Counted from the stretch's first letter, positions 25,383 to 34,391 are shown. The stretch is 64,000 bases of DNA from GCA-2746365 sp963807625 (GCA_963807625.1 CAWECN010000012.1:334334-398333); one strand, 5' to 3'. The notes: generated by a model from the letters alone, not told the origin. Made by a program: numbers and translations.

Positions 25383-26051
25383 ATGACTATTTTTACAAAG
25401 AATATTAAAAATGCCCTGCTGGGTTTGATACTCGGCGTATTTATGTCTGTACCCGTATATGCCGGTGATGATGATTTATGTGCGCCATTTGAGGACGCCC
25501 AGATCGATAAAAGTTTGCTGGCCACTATGCTCAAAGCGGCCAAAGACGGTCACCTGTACCGTATCAAGCCCGACTCATCAAAAATGGGCTTTTGTATCAA
25601 CAGCCCGCTAGGCAAAGTGGAAGCTGAATTTCTCAGTTTCAAAGGTGGTCTCGCGTTACAAGATCCAAAACAGCAGGGTACCGCACTGGTCAGTATTGAT
25701 GTCGACAGCCTGGAAACAGATTCAGCGCTTATAGAGGCTATGCTGAAAGGTGAGAGCTTTTTCGATACGGAACAGTTTCCAGAGATAATTTTCGTTAGTA
25801 CCGGTGTCGAGTGGATCAATGATAATAAAGCTGTACTCAAAGGCGATCTCACGATGCACGGTATTACAAAAGCCGTGGCTTTTTACCTGGATATGAAAAA
25901 GGCTAAAAACGCGCAGGGTGAAGAAATCCTGATCGTCAAGGCGACCACAAGTATCCAGCGTTCTGAATTCGGCATGTATACGTTATCACCGATGGTTGAT
26001 GACCGCGTAAGCCTGTGTATGTCGATCGACGCCTATAAATACCAGTCCTGA
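25383..26051 (+). CDS. YceI family periplasmic lipid-binding-type protein
   Basis: A 222-residue exported protein. The signal peptide covers residues 1-27 (ALLGLILGVFMSVPVYAGDD). The YceI lipocalin-like beta-barrel follows (YRIKPDSSKMGFCINSPLGK, LKGDLTMHGITKAV, FGMYTLSP). YceI proteins bind polyisoprenoids or related lipids, and several are induced by stress. Two cysteines near the start of the mature protein (DDLCAPF, MGFCIN) could form a disulfide. Upstream in-frame starts at 25293 and 25371 would bury the signal peptide, so 25383 is preferred. Confidence 0.85.
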   Translation: MTIFTKNIKNALLGLILGVFMSVPVYAGDDDLCAPFEDAQIDKSLLATMLKAAKDGHLYRIKPDSSKMGFCINSPLGKVEAEFLSFKGGLALQDPKQQGTALVSIDVDSLETDSALIEAMLKGESFFDTEQFPEIIFVSTGVEWINDNKAVLKGDLTMHGITKAVAFYLDMKKAKNAQGEEILIVKATTSIQRSEFGMYTLSPMVDDRVSLCMSIDAYKYQS

Positions 26052-26052
26052 C

Positions 26053-26086
26053 CTGGGGACGATGGCGGTGCTAACCGTCGCCCCAG
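26053..26086. terminator. Convergent terminator hairpin between yceI and sixA
   Basis: CTGGGG...CCCCAG closes a GC-rich hairpin with an inner GGT/ACC stem and a four-base loop. It lies directly after the yceI stop codon. Weak U-tract. Confidence 0.5.
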
Positions 26087-26116
26087 TTGTAAATCAGATT
26101 CCAGGCGCAAGCGATG

Positions 26117-26626
26117 CTAGATAACGATCTCTTTGGGCCGATACAGACCCTGTAATTCAGCGCGTCCAGGGCTTCTTAGTGTGTCAGTTGATGCCAGAGC
26201 AAAGCAGGCGACTGCACAGGTAGACATCAGTTTACCGCTAGCAGAGAGTGACGGCGGCGTGCTGGCAAGATAACTCACCATGTCATCCATCCCGGGATTA
26301 TGTGCCAGTATCAGTAATCGCTGGTTATCGGCGGCATAGAGCTCGATAATTTCACCCAGGGTTTCTGTATCGGCCAGGTAAAGCTCTCTATCAACGAAAA
26401 TCTGCTGCTCATCAACGGACAGGTTTTTCAGCAAGAGTTCTGCTGTCTGTTGTGCGCGCCTCGCAGGCGAAACGATCATCTTATCTGGCAGCAGACCCAT
26501 CTGCTCGAGGTAGGCACCCATAGACACGGCATCCTGACTGCCCCTGTTGTTCAGCGGCCGGTCGATATCTGCTGTATGACTGTTCCAGTCTGACTTGGCG
26601 TGGCGCATCAGCATTAATTCGATCAT
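26117..26626 (-). CDS. sixA: Phosphohistidine phosphatase SixA
   Basis: A 169-residue member of the histidine phosphatase superfamily. The catalytic RHG-type motif is LMRHAKSDW at residues 6-14 (nucleophile His8). SPARRAQQTAELL carries the second arginine and LILAHNPGMDDM the second catalytic histidine. SixA removes phosphate from histidine on phosphocarrier proteins such as NPr/PtsH-type partners. It is a single gene between the convergent yceI and the dioxygenase gene, which lies upstream on the same strand with a gap of 63 bases. Confidence 0.9.
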   Translation of the reverse strand: MIELMLMRHAKSDWNSHTADIDRPLNNRGSQDAVSMGAYLEQMGLLPDKMIVSPARRAQQTAELLLKNLSVDEQQIFVDRELYLADTETLGEIIELYAADNQRLLILAHNPGMDDMVSYLASTPPSLSASGKLMSTCAVACFALASTDTLRSPGRAELQGLYRPKEIVI

Positions 26627-26689
26627 TTTCAGAAGCCTTTGTGATATGCCTTTAATGCTTTAATAACCGGCTAAAGACAAAAGAATTGG

Positions 26690-27610
26690 TCAGGTATTAT
26701 CGACCCGTTGATAATACCGCATCCTGTACAACAGCCGTTTATGCTCATCATCGTCCTCGAAACCTGAACGGTCATGCAACACATTATTACAGATTAATCC
26801 CTGGCCTTGCTGCAGTGTGCCTCGGTAGATATAGGGCGAATCTGTGTGCAGGTAATCATTCAACAACGCAACTGCCTGTTGAACCATGGGGTCCTGTTTC
26901 CACTGGATGCTGCGTGTCCTGGCGGTATAACGCATATGTAAATCGCCATCATCAAGAATTGAAAATACTGGACCATAACGATCGGGGCGAATCACTTCTC
27001 CTTTTTTGTTTATATTCGCGGGGATCATCATCACGTCAGGTTGCATCAGGGCATGGATATAATCGGGATTTTCCTGACGCAGGCGGATATAGGCTATCTC
27101 GTGGTCAAGCAGTGCATTCTCACCACCACTGGCGGCTGGTGACACACAATGCAGTATCAGCGAATTGATCTGCCGGTCCAGGGGGTTATAGTAACCATCT
27201 GTGTGCCAGTGAATCGAATGGTTAGTGTACGGGATATAGTCACCGCGCCAGTCACCCTCAGCGACCCTCAATGCAGTGATACCATCATCAGCCCCCATGT
27301 TGAGATCAGGTAAATCAAGGTCAAATTGCTGAGCCAGCATGGCGGGAATTTCTTTATCCGGGTCATCACCCGTGTTACCCGCATAGATCGCCATATTGGT
27401 TTTTTTCACCAGGTCACGGATGACTTTAAATTCTGCAGTACTTAATTTTCTCGGATCATTAACCTCGACGATGATATCCTCGAGATCCTGCGGATAATCA
27501 TCCATCTTGTTTTCGAGCCAGGCATGATATGCAGCATCATTATCAAGGTCGAACGGGCAGCCAAACTTATACTTGTTATGGGACGCAATTTTTTTCGTTA
27601 CAGTCATCAT
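26690..27610 (-). CDS. TauD/TfdA-family Fe(II)/2-oxoglutarate dioxygenase
   Basis: A 306-residue protein with the non-heme iron triad visible as HWHTDGYYN (His and Asp near residue 133) and a distal His in NNVLHDRSGF near residue 283. An Arg in LLYRMRYYQR binds 2-oxoglutarate. TauD-type enzymes hydroxylate small molecules such as sulfonates, and the substrate cannot be assigned here. The start has two adjacent ATG codons. No transporter or sulfonate genes are nearby, so it may act in a modification pathway rather than in sulfur scavenging. Confidence 0.85.
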   Translation of the reverse strand: MMTVTKKIASHNKYKFGCPFDLDNDAAYHAWLENKMDDYPQDLEDIIVEVNDPRKLSTAEFKVIRDLVKKTNMAIYAGNTGDDPDKEIPAMLAQQFDLDLPDLNMGADDGITALRVAEGDWRGDYIPYTNHSIHWHTDGYYNPLDRQINSLILHCVSPAASGGENALLDHEIAYIRLRQENPDYIHALMQPDVMMIPANINKKGEVIRPDRYGPVFSILDDGDLHMRYTARTRSIQWKQDPMVQQAVALLNDYLHTDSPYIYRGTLQQGQGLICNNVLHDRSGFEDDDEHKRLLYRMRYYQRVDNT

Positions 27611-27865
27611 TAAACTACCACTTACTATCTCGTTATATACTATCCATGCCCGCCAGTAATTACCGGCAATTAGAACATTAGCATGACATTATATTGCTTT
27701 AAAGTAATATTTTTGACCACTGATATTATCGACAAATCAAAGCCGTTGTCATACGATTGTAAAATCGATTTTGACAGACAATAATGACCAACATGTAAAC
27801 TGTATTACTAATAATTTATTTATAACATACCGCGTGTCATCTATATTGTTACAAATTTGAAAATC

Positions 27866-27907
27866 TTGATTTATGTCATTTTTTTCATCGTATTATCACT
27901 GTAGAGT
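27866..27907 (+). promoter_or_regulatory. FNR/Dnr-like promoter of hemerythrin-like gene
   Basis: TTGATTTATGTCAT (27866-27879) is followed after 22 nt by TAGAGT (27902-27907), the same class II geometry as nosZ. The right half-site has one mismatch. The rest of the 335-base gap before the gene (27611-27945) holds nothing else I can identify. Confidence 0.55.
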
Positions 27908-27945
27908 CAATCTTAAATATAAAAAATGCCAAATGGGAGCTGGAA

Positions 27946-28374
27946 ATGGTTACATACAAAGAACTTAACGAACAAAATCACCATATCACCGAGCTGACGA
28001 ATGTCCTGAGTTACCTTTTCAAAGATCGCTCCATGTGCGACACGGATTCATGCTGTGGACTCTTTCAAAAGTATGTGACACTGGTTCAGCAACACATCGA
28101 TACCGTCGATAAGAACATGTATAGCGACCTGTTAAGCAGTCCGGACGAAAAGGTAAATAACGTTGCCAAGAATTTCATGTCAGGTTCGGTCGAAGTGAAA
28201 AAGATCCTGCGTGATTTTGAAAAACACTGGTGTCCTGTGAAAGGCAAAGTCGAGTTAAAGATCAAAGATCACCAACAATTTATGAATGCGACTGATGAAC
28301 TTTTCGAAATAATTCTACAGCGTATCCAGGATGAGACAGAACACCTGTACCCGCTGGTACGCAGTTTGAATTAA
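27946..28374 (+). CDS. Hemerythrin HHE-domain-like protein
   Basis: A 142-residue cytoplasmic protein, all helical. Histidines and acids are spaced as in HHE hemerythrin domains: NHHITELTNVL near residue 12, LVQQHIDTVDKNMY near 50, FEKHWCP near 93, and DHQQFMNATDELFE followed by IQDETEHLYPL at the end. These would bind a di-iron centre. A cysteine-rich turn MCDTDSCCG is unusual. Related proteins (DnrN/YtfE type) repair NO-damaged iron-sulfur clusters or store NO. This one has the FNR/Dnr-like promoter. The ribosome site is GGGAGCTGG. The diiron call needs structure modelling. Confidence 0.7.
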   Translation: MVTYKELNEQNHHITELTNVLSYLFKDRSMCDTDSCCGLFQKYVTLVQQHIDTVDKNMYSDLLSSPDEKVNNVAKNFMSGSVEVKKILRDFEKHWCPVKGKVELKIKDHQQFMNATDELFEIILQRIQDETEHLYPLVRSLN

Positions 28375-28737
28375 TCCTCTAAGCGATATTATTAGTACAC
28401 GGTCTTTTGCGCTGAGTCACTAAAATACGGTCTGAAAAACTGGTCAGCAGTTTAGTAATCCTGCGCCAGATAAACACTGCGTAAAATACCTATAAATCCG
28501 TTTAGTATGACGATTGGCTGTATAGATATGGCCGACACGACCAGGTGATCATGCTGACATGAACAGTCTGAAATCCAGGACAGCAAAAACTTTCACATAA
28601 TCGTTCCTGGCTCAGATGTTATTCACCAGCTGATGCCAGCAGCGGTGAGACTTCACCTTCTTCTATTTGCAATCATCCAGCATGCCTAATACCATTTACG
28701 GTGTTATCATATCGAAAACCGGCTCTGGTCATGATAA
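28375..28737. other. Intergenic region before the Mrp operon
   Basis: About 360 bases without a convincing gene, terminator or FNR-type box. It must hold the Mrp operon promoter, but I see no strong -35/-10 pair. Confidence 0.4.
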
Positions 28738-29241
28738 ATGAAGAAAGAGAATTTCCCTGTTAAGCACACGATCAATCTCACTGCCTTATTGTTTTTATTA
28801 TGGCTTGGGCTGTCAGGCCAGCTCAACATATTGATGCTGTCTCTGGGACTCGCTTCGACATTGCTTGTGGTATTTATATCACACCGCATGGATGCCATCG
28901 ACCGCGAAAGATTTCCTGCTCATATGACACCCCTGTTGCTGCGTTTCTGGCTTTTTCTGTCACGAGAAATAGTTATTGCCAATATCGATGTTGTGAAACG
29001 CATCTTCAAACCCGGTAAGAACATCAGCCCTCAGCTAGTTGAGATACCGCTGACACTGAAATCGGATCTTGCTCATGTGATCTATGCCAATGCCATCACA
29101 CTCACACCAGGGACCGTCTGTGTAAAACTGAACAAAGAGACGATCTCCGTACACACTTTGAGTAAAGAGGCTGCCGAAGATCTCTGCAGCGGACGTATGG
29201 CCAGCGCCGTACCTGATGATTACGAGGACGATTTAGCGTGA
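28738..29241 (+). CDS. mrpE: Mrp antiporter subunit E
   Basis: A 167-residue membrane protein of the MrpE/MnhE family. It starts with hydrophobic helices (TALLFLLWLGLSGQLN). It then has the typical soluble part with LVEIPLTLKSDLAHVIYANAITLTPGTVCV and a C-terminal EDLCSGRMA region. It is one of the small subunits of Mrp-type Na+/H+ antiporters. It is the first gene of a ten-gene operon with overlapping or very close genes. Its stop overlaps the GTG start of mrpF. Confidence 0.88.
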   Translation: MKKENFPVKHTINLTALLFLLWLGLSGQLNILMLSLGLASTLLVVFISHRMDAIDRERFPAHMTPLLLRFWLFLSREIVIANIDVVKRIFKPGKNISPQLVEIPLTLKSDLAHVIYANAITLTPGTVCVKLNKETISVHTLSKEAAEDLCSGRMASAVPDDYEDDLA

Positions 29242-29513
29242 TTTTCACTGCTGCATCATTTGCCATCCTTGTTACTATCTCACTCGCACTAGCGCGCGCG
29301 TTCATCGGGCCAACGGTCTATGACAGGATCCTTGCCGTTAATATGGTCGGCACCAAAACTGTTTTACTAATAGCTGTTTTTGCTGTTCTTTCAGAACGCA
29401 CAGACATGATCGATATCGCACTCACATATGCACTGATCAATTTCATCGGCGTCGTCGCAGTATTGAAGTTCGTCGAACAGGGAAACTTTTATACCTCTGG
29501 AGAAGATGATTAG
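29238..29513 (+). CDS. mrpF: Mrp antiporter subunit F
   Basis: A 91-residue protein with three helices and the family motif ARAFIGPTVYDRILAVNMVGTKT near residue 20. It starts with GTG overlapping the mrpE TGA, which couples translation. It is a membrane subunit of the Mrp complex. Confidence 0.9.
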   Translation: MIFTAASFAILVTISLALARAFIGPTVYDRILAVNMVGTKTVLLIAVFAVLSERTDMIDIALTYALINFIGVVAVLKFVEQGNFYTSGEDD

Positions 29514-29527
29514 CACGGATAAATATA

Positions 29528-29848
29528 ATGACGCCCATTGAAATCACCAGCTGGATCTTTATCGTTACAGGCGCCTTACTCGGTATTGCTGGCGGCATCG
29601 GTATCCACCGTTTTCCTGATTTTTATTCCAGACTGCATGCAGTCGGTATAACGGATACGATGTGTGCGGCCTCTTTTCTTATAGGTCTTGGCATACAGAC
29701 AGGTATAAGTATCGCCAGCCTAAAGCTGCTGCTGATATTCATATTTTTATTCTTCAGCAGCCCGACTGCTACCCATGCACTTGCAGATGCTGCGATGCTG
29801 AGCGGCCTGAAACCTGAACTCGACCCTGAAGTCGATAAGGAAAAGTAA
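29528..29848 (+). CDS. mrpG: Mrp antiporter subunit G
   Basis: A 106-residue protein with three helices and the MrpG signature GGIGIHRFPDFYSRLHAVGITDT at residues 22-44. PTATHALADAA near the end is also family-typical. It lies 14 bases after mrpF and eleven before the next gene. Confidence 0.92.
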   Translation: MTPIEITSWIFIVTGALLGIAGGIGIHRFPDFYSRLHAVGITDTMCAASFLIGLGIQTGISIASLKLLLIFIFLFFSSPTATHALADAAMLSGLKPELDPEVDKEK

Positions 29849-29859
29849 CGGACGAGGCT

Positions 29860-30417
29860 ATGTTAGACATATTCATCGACATAACGCTGCTCGCATTTCT
29901 CACCACGACCGCTATCGCCATCATCAAGATGCGCAACCTGTTCGTCGTCATCATGCTGTTCAGTATTTTCAGCTTACATTCCGCCGGCCTGTTTGTGGTT
30001 ATGGATGCAGCTGATGTCGCCTTTACCGAAGCGGCCGTTGGCGCCGGCATATCGACGGTACTGATGCTTGCCACTCTTGCACTGACCAAAAACCAGGAGG
30101 AAAAAAGACCGGCACACAGAGCCAGGCTTCCCTTGCTGGTCGTACTCATCACCGGTGCTGCACTGGTCTATGGCACCTATGATATCCCTTCTTTTGGCGA
30201 CCCTCACTCTCCCGCGCAGGAACATGTGAAACCCTACTATATCGAACACAGCTTAGAAGAAACCGGTGTGCCGAATACTGTTACTGCTGTTCTGGCAAGT
30301 TATCGTGGTTATGACACTCTCGGTGAAGTGACCGTTATTTTCACCGCAGGCACAGGGGTGATGCTACTGATCGGCGGACGCTTAACACGCAGACGCAGAC
30401 GGGAGAAAGATCGATGA
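29860..30417 (+). CDS. DUF4040/MbhDE-like Mrp subunit
   Basis: A 185-residue membrane protein. Residues 1-75 match the DUF4040/MbhD domain (AFTEAAVGAGISTVLMLATLAL), which in long MrpA subunits forms the region after the antiporter domain. Residues about 90-180 resemble MbhE, with SYRGYDTLGEVTVIFTAGTGV. The C-terminal half of a classical MrpA thus exists here as a separate protein, as in archaeal-type and group 2 Mrp systems. It overlaps the following mrpB start by four bases (ATGA). Confidence 0.82.
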   Translation: MLDIFIDITLLAFLTTTAIAIIKMRNLFVVIMLFSIFSLHSAGLFVVMDAADVAFTEAAVGAGISTVLMLATLALTKNQEEKRPAHRARLPLLVVLITGAALVYGTYDIPSFGDPHSPAQEHVKPYYIEHSLEETGVPNTVTAVLASYRGYDTLGEVTVIFTAGTGVMLLIGGRLTRRRRREKDR

Positions 30418-30836
30418 AACACAACCTGATACTCAGGTTCATCGCCAAGTACCTGTTCCCGGTGATCGCACTGTTTGCTTTTTACGTCTTATTTCATGGT
30501 GATTTTGGACCTGGCGGCGGCTTTCAGGCAGGGGTGATCCTGAGTGTCGCATTCATTTTGTATGCCCTGGTATTCGGCATAGAAACAACTGAACTGGTCT
30601 TACCTCTCGGTTTATTACGCATCCTGGCAAGTACAGGTGTTTTGATCTATTCAGGCACAGGTGTTGCCACCATGCTGTTGGGTGGTAATTTTCTCGACTA
30701 CGACCTGCTCTCGCCACACCCGTTACAGGGCCAGCATATCGGCATCATGGTGATCGAACTGGGTGTAGGCATCACCGTCAGCAGCGTAATGCTGATCATC
30801 TTCTACGCTTTTACTGACAGAAGAAACTATGATTGA
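30414..30836 (+). CDS. mrpB: Mrp antiporter subunit B
   Basis: A 140-residue MrpB/MnhB protein with four helices. The signature is FYVLFHGDFGPGGGFQAGVI near residue 21. It overlaps the gene before (ATGA) and the gene after by eight bases. Confidence 0.92.
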   Translation: MKHNLILRFIAKYLFPVIALFAFYVLFHGDFGPGGGFQAGVILSVAFILYALVFGIETTELVLPLGLLRILASTGVLIYSGTGVATMLLGGNFLDYDLLSPHPLQGQHIGIMVIELGVGITVSSVMLIIFYAFTDRRNYD

Positions 30837-31188
30837 AGTCATCCTCAGTCACTATAATTATTGGATTGTCATCCTGTTGATGATGGCCGGGTTTTATACC
30901 GTTATCAACCGCGGCAACCTGATAAAAAAAATCGCCGGGCTTAATATATTCCAGACTTCGGTTTTTTTACTATACATCAGTATCGCTTATGTTAACGAAG
31001 GCACTGCACCGATTATCGCTGAGGGTTTTACGAGATATGCCAACCCATTACCCCATGCGCTGATACTGACAGCGATCGTTGTCAGTGTCTCTACCACGGC
31101 ACTGGGGCTCGCGCTCGTGGTCCGCATCAAAAAAGCATACGGCACAATCGAAGAGGATGAAATTCACGATAAGGATATGTCACTGTGA
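30829..31188 (+). CDS. mrpC: Mrp antiporter subunit C (NuoK-like)
   Basis: A 119-residue protein homologous to NuoK with three helices and motifs INRGNLIKKIAGLNIFQTSV and NPLPHALILTAIVVSVS. The glutamate-containing helices of NuoK-type subunits form part of the ion path. Overlaps mrpB by eight bases and the next gene's GTG start. Confidence 0.92.
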   Translation: MIEVILSHYNYWIVILLMMAGFYTVINRGNLIKKIAGLNIFQTSVFLLYISIAYVNEGTAPIIAEGFTRYANPLPHALILTAIVVSVSTTALGLALVVRIKKAYGTIEEDEIHDKDMSL

Positions 31189-32669
31189 TCGAGCAGAACC
31201 TTTGCCTGCTGCTGGTCGTACTGCCATTAGTAGCCGCTCCAGTGACGGCGATGCTGCCAAACAATAGACTGCCCTGGTTATTTACGCTGACTATTACCTG
31301 GTTATGTTTCGCCCTGGCCTGCTGGCAATTGTCGCTGGTTTTAGATGGTAGCATCATCAGCTATGAGCTCGGTGGCTGGTCGCCACCCTGGGGCATAGAG
31401 TATCGCATCGATGCGATGAATGCATTTGTCGCACTCATCGTGTCGGGCATCGCTGCTATCACTCTGCCCTATGCGTTACGTACCGTCGAAAAAGAGATAC
31501 CCGTACAGCAGATATCCCTGTTCTACTCTGCTTTCCTGCTGTGCATTGTTGGTCTGCTGGGTATCGCGCAGACGGGTGATGTCTTCAACCTGTTCGTCTT
31601 TCTTGAGATATCCTCACTGTCTTCTTATGTGCTGATAGCGATGGGCAAACAACGCCGTGCACTGACAGCTTCGTATCAGTACCTGATCATGGGTTCCATC
31701 GGTGCGACCTTTCTGCTGATCGGTATAGGCCTTATTTATGCTGAGACCGGAACGCTGAACATGCAGGACCTTCACCAGCGCCTGCAACCGATATTAGATC
31801 ACCGCACTGTGCATACCGGTTTTGTTTTTATTGTCGTCGGCATCGCATTAAAACTCGCATTGTTTCCATTACACCTGTGGTTACCCAATGCCTATAAATA
31901 CTCACCTTCCGCCGTCAGTGTATTCCTCTCCGCAACCGCAACAAAAGTTGCGGTGTACATCATGTTACGCATGGTGTTTACTGTTTTTTCCGCTGACTTT
32001 CTCAAATTTGAACCCACTAGATATATCTTCCTGCTGCTCGGTGTTTTCGGCGTCATCCTGGCATCATTTGCCGCCATCCATCAGAATGACATGAAACGCA
32101 TCCTTGCCTACTCCAGCATCGCACAGATCAGTTACATGGTCCTCGGCATCGGGTTTGCGTCAGTACTGGGTGTTACCGCCACACTACTGCACGTATTCAA
32201 CCACGCGCTCATGAAAGGCGCGCTTTTCATGGCGGCTGGCGCCATTGTCTACCAGGTCGGTTCCAGCAAGTTCGAAAACCTCAATGGTATTGGCCGGCAG
32301 ATGCCATGGACTTTTGCCGCGATCTTTATCGCGGGTCTAAGCCTCATCGGCATACCCGGCACTGCGGGTTTCATCAGTAAATGGTATTTCGTGCTCGCTG
32401 CAATCGAACAGCAGTCCTGGCTGATTGCGATAGTGATCCTGTTGGGATCACTGCTCAGTGTTGTATACATGTGGAAGATAGTGGAAGTTTTATTCTTCCG
32501 TTCGCTACCGGACAAAGGCATCCATGTCAGCGAAGCACCTGTTTCATTATTGATACCGATGTGGACACTTGTTCTCGCCAACATCTATTTTGGCATCAAC
32601 ACCGAACTGACCATAGATATCGTCGAGACGGCGGTCAGTCTGCTTGGGGTCGCTGCTTACCATGAATGA
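31185..32669 (+). CDS. mrpD: Mrp antiporter subunit D (NuoN/NuoM-like)
   Basis: A 494-residue antiporter-like subunit with about 14 helices. It has the NuoL/M/N core motif (FVFLEISSLSSYVLIA with the key Glu near residue 140, and LPNAYKYSPSAVSVFLSATATKV with Lys). Later motifs are NDMKRILAYSSIAQISYM and FNHALMKGALFM. It moves cations or protons and is closest to MrpD by wording. The GTG start overlaps mrpC. This is the first of three such subunits in the operon. Confidence 0.9.
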   Translation: MIEQNLCLLLVVLPLVAAPVTAMLPNNRLPWLFTLTITWLCFALACWQLSLVLDGSIISYELGGWSPPWGIEYRIDAMNAFVALIVSGIAAITLPYALRTVEKEIPVQQISLFYSAFLLCIVGLLGIAQTGDVFNLFVFLEISSLSSYVLIAMGKQRRALTASYQYLIMGSIGATFLLIGIGLIYAETGTLNMQDLHQRLQPILDHRTVHTGFVFIVVGIALKLALFPLHLWLPNAYKYSPSAVSVFLSATATKVAVYIMLRMVFTVFSADFLKFEPTRYIFLLLGVFGVILASFAAIHQNDMKRILAYSSIAQISYMVLGIGFASVLGVTATLLHVFNHALMKGALFMAAGAIVYQVGSSKFENLNGIGRQMPWTFAAIFIAGLSLIGIPGTAGFISKWYFVLAAIEQQSWLIAIVILLGSLLSVVYMWKIVEVLFFRSLPDKGIHVSEAPVSLLIPMWTLVLANIYFGINTELTIDIVETAVSLLGVAAYHE

Positions 32670-34125
32670 CCCGTTGCTGTTACTACTCGCTGTATTTCTG
32701 CCATTCATTGGCGCTGCAGGTATATTGCTATGCAGACGCTGGCCCAACCTGCGTGAAGCGGTGACGCTGATTACGGCTAGCGCTGTGGTCGCCATCGTTC
32801 TTACCGTTTATACACGATTCAGTAATGGCATGCTTATCGCCGTCGATATCGCCGAGCCGCTCCCCGGCATTGCGATCCGCTTTGAAGTGGAATCTCTGGG
32901 CATGCTGTTCGCACTGGTCGCCAGTGTGTTGTGGCTGATCACTTCGATCTACTCCATCGGTTACATGCGTAAACACCATGAACAGAACCAGACACGCTTT
33001 TATGCGATGTTCGCTATCGCTATCGGCAGTACGCTTGGTCTCGCATTTGCCGGAAACCTGTTTACCCTGTTCCTGTGGTATGAGTTACTGACCATATCAA
33101 CCTACCCACTGGTTGCGCATGCAGGTACAAAAGAAGCACGGCGTGGCGCTCGCACCTATATAAGAATCCTGCTGGGCACATCGATCGGTCTACTGTTACT
33201 CGCTATCCTCATTACCTATACGGTGACAGGAAGCCTTGATTTTCGCGAGGGCGGTATCCTCGCTGGTAAACTTAATCCTGCCTGGGCCGGCCTGTTATAT
33301 GCACTATTCATCTTCGGTATCGGCAAAGCTGCCGTGATGCCGTTTCATCGCTGGCTGCCGGCAGCGATGGTTGCACCAACGCCTGTGAGTGCATTACTGC
33401 ATGCAGTAGCAGTTGTCAAAGCCGGTGTATTTACCGTACTGAAAGTAACCATCTATATATTCGGCACAGACTTTATTACCAGCTCCGGGGCGAATGACTG
33501 GCTGATCTGGTTTGCCGGTGCCACTATCCTGCTGGCATCGTTAATCGCCATGACCAAGGACAATCTCAAATTACGGCTGGCCTATTCGACGATCAGCCAG
33601 CTGAGCTATGTCGTTCTCGGTGCGCTGCTGGCGACGAACATGAGCCTACTCGGCGGAGGCCTGCATATAGCCATGCATGCCTTTGCCAAGATAACGTTAT
33701 TTTTTGCAGCCGGCGCGATCCTCGTCGCTGCACAAAAAAGTAATATCAGTGATATGGGCGGGTTGGGCCGTGCTATGCCAATCACATTCGGTGCCTTTCT
33801 AATCGGTAGCCTAAGCATCATCGGCCTGCCGCCTTTCGGCGGCATGTGGAGCAAGTGGTATCTGGGTATAGGAATGGTCGAGACCGGACAATGGCTGCTG
33901 CTGACCGTGCTACTGGTCAGCTCCCTGCTGAACATAGCCTATTTGTTGCCGGTTCCTGTCAGGGGATTTTTTGGTAAACCAAAAGACGGTACAAAATATA
34001 TCAAGATCAAAGAAGCACCAGCATGCTGCCTGATTGCAATGATAATCACATCACTTGCCTGTCTGTTATTGTTTTTCTATCCTGATCCCTTCTATGATCT
34101 GGCACTGGATGCTTCGGGGGGGTAA
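32662..34125 (+). CDS. Second antiporter-like subunit (NuoL/M/N family)
   Basis: A 487-residue protein with about 14 helices and the NuoL/M/N motifs: LFLWYELLTISTYPLVAHAG (Glu in helix 5), GKAAVMPFHRWLPAAMVAPTPVSALLHAVAVVKAGV, and DNLKLRLAYSTISQLSYVVLG. PFHRWLPAAMVAPTPVSALLHA is closer to NuoL/MrpA-type wording than the neighbouring subunit. It may take the place of the antiporter domain of MrpA. The ATG at 32662 overlaps the end of mrpD by eight bases. An in-frame TTG at 32644 is unlikely. Confidence 0.85.
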   Translation: MNDPLLLLLAVFLPFIGAAGILLCRRWPNLREAVTLITASAVVAIVLTVYTRFSNGMLIAVDIAEPLPGIAIRFEVESLGMLFALVASVLWLITSIYSIGYMRKHHEQNQTRFYAMFAIAIGSTLGLAFAGNLFTLFLWYELLTISTYPLVAHAGTKEARRGARTYIRILLGTSIGLLLLAILITYTVTGSLDFREGGILAGKLNPAWAGLLYALFIFGIGKAAVMPFHRWLPAAMVAPTPVSALLHAVAVVKAGVFTVLKVTIYIFGTDFITSSGANDWLIWFAGATILLASLIAMTKDNLKLRLAYSTISQLSYVVLGALLATNMSLLGGGLHIAMHAFAKITLFFAAGAILVAAQKSNISDMGGLGRAMPITFGAFLIGSLSIIGLPPFGGMWSKWYLGIGMVETGQWLLLTVLLVSSLLNIAYLLPVPVRGFFGKPKDGTKYIKIKEAPACCLIAMIITSLACLLLFFYPDPFYDLALDASGG

Positions 34126-34130
34126 ATAAC

Positions 34131-34391
34131 ATGACAGAGCCAGAGAAAAAACAATACCTGTTCGACAAGCCTCGTAATGTATCGCTGTTATTACGTTCCC
34201 TTTATGCTATCTGTGCATTGCTATTCATACTTGATTTTTTTCTTCACCGACATGTAATTCATGAATGGGATGGCATAACCGGCTTTTTCGCCATATTCGG
34301 ATTCATTGCCTACGTGACAATCGTACTGGTAGCCAAACAGTTACGTAAGATCGTGAAACGCAAAGAAGATTATTACGATGTGGATGACTGA
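34131..34391 (+). CDS. Small two-helix membrane protein of Mrp operon
   Basis: An 86-residue protein with two hydrophobic segments (LLRSLYAICALLFILDFFLH and ITGFFAIFGFIAYVTIVLVA) and a basic then acidic C-terminus (KRKEDYYDVDD). It overlaps the next gene by 14 bases. I do not recognise it from classical Mrp operons. It occurs inside the operon, so it is probably an accessory subunit. Confidence 0.75.
   Translation: MTEPEKKQYLFDKPRNVSLLLRSLYAICALLFILDFFLHRHVIHEWDGITGFFAIFGFIAYVTIVLVAKQLRKIVKRKEDYYDVDD

Noticed and set aside
26686..27168. 160-codon open frame on the plus strand opposite the dioxygenase gene
   Set aside because: The minus strand encodes a full TauD-family protein with its iron-binding motifs. 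The plus-strand product is low-complexity antisense.
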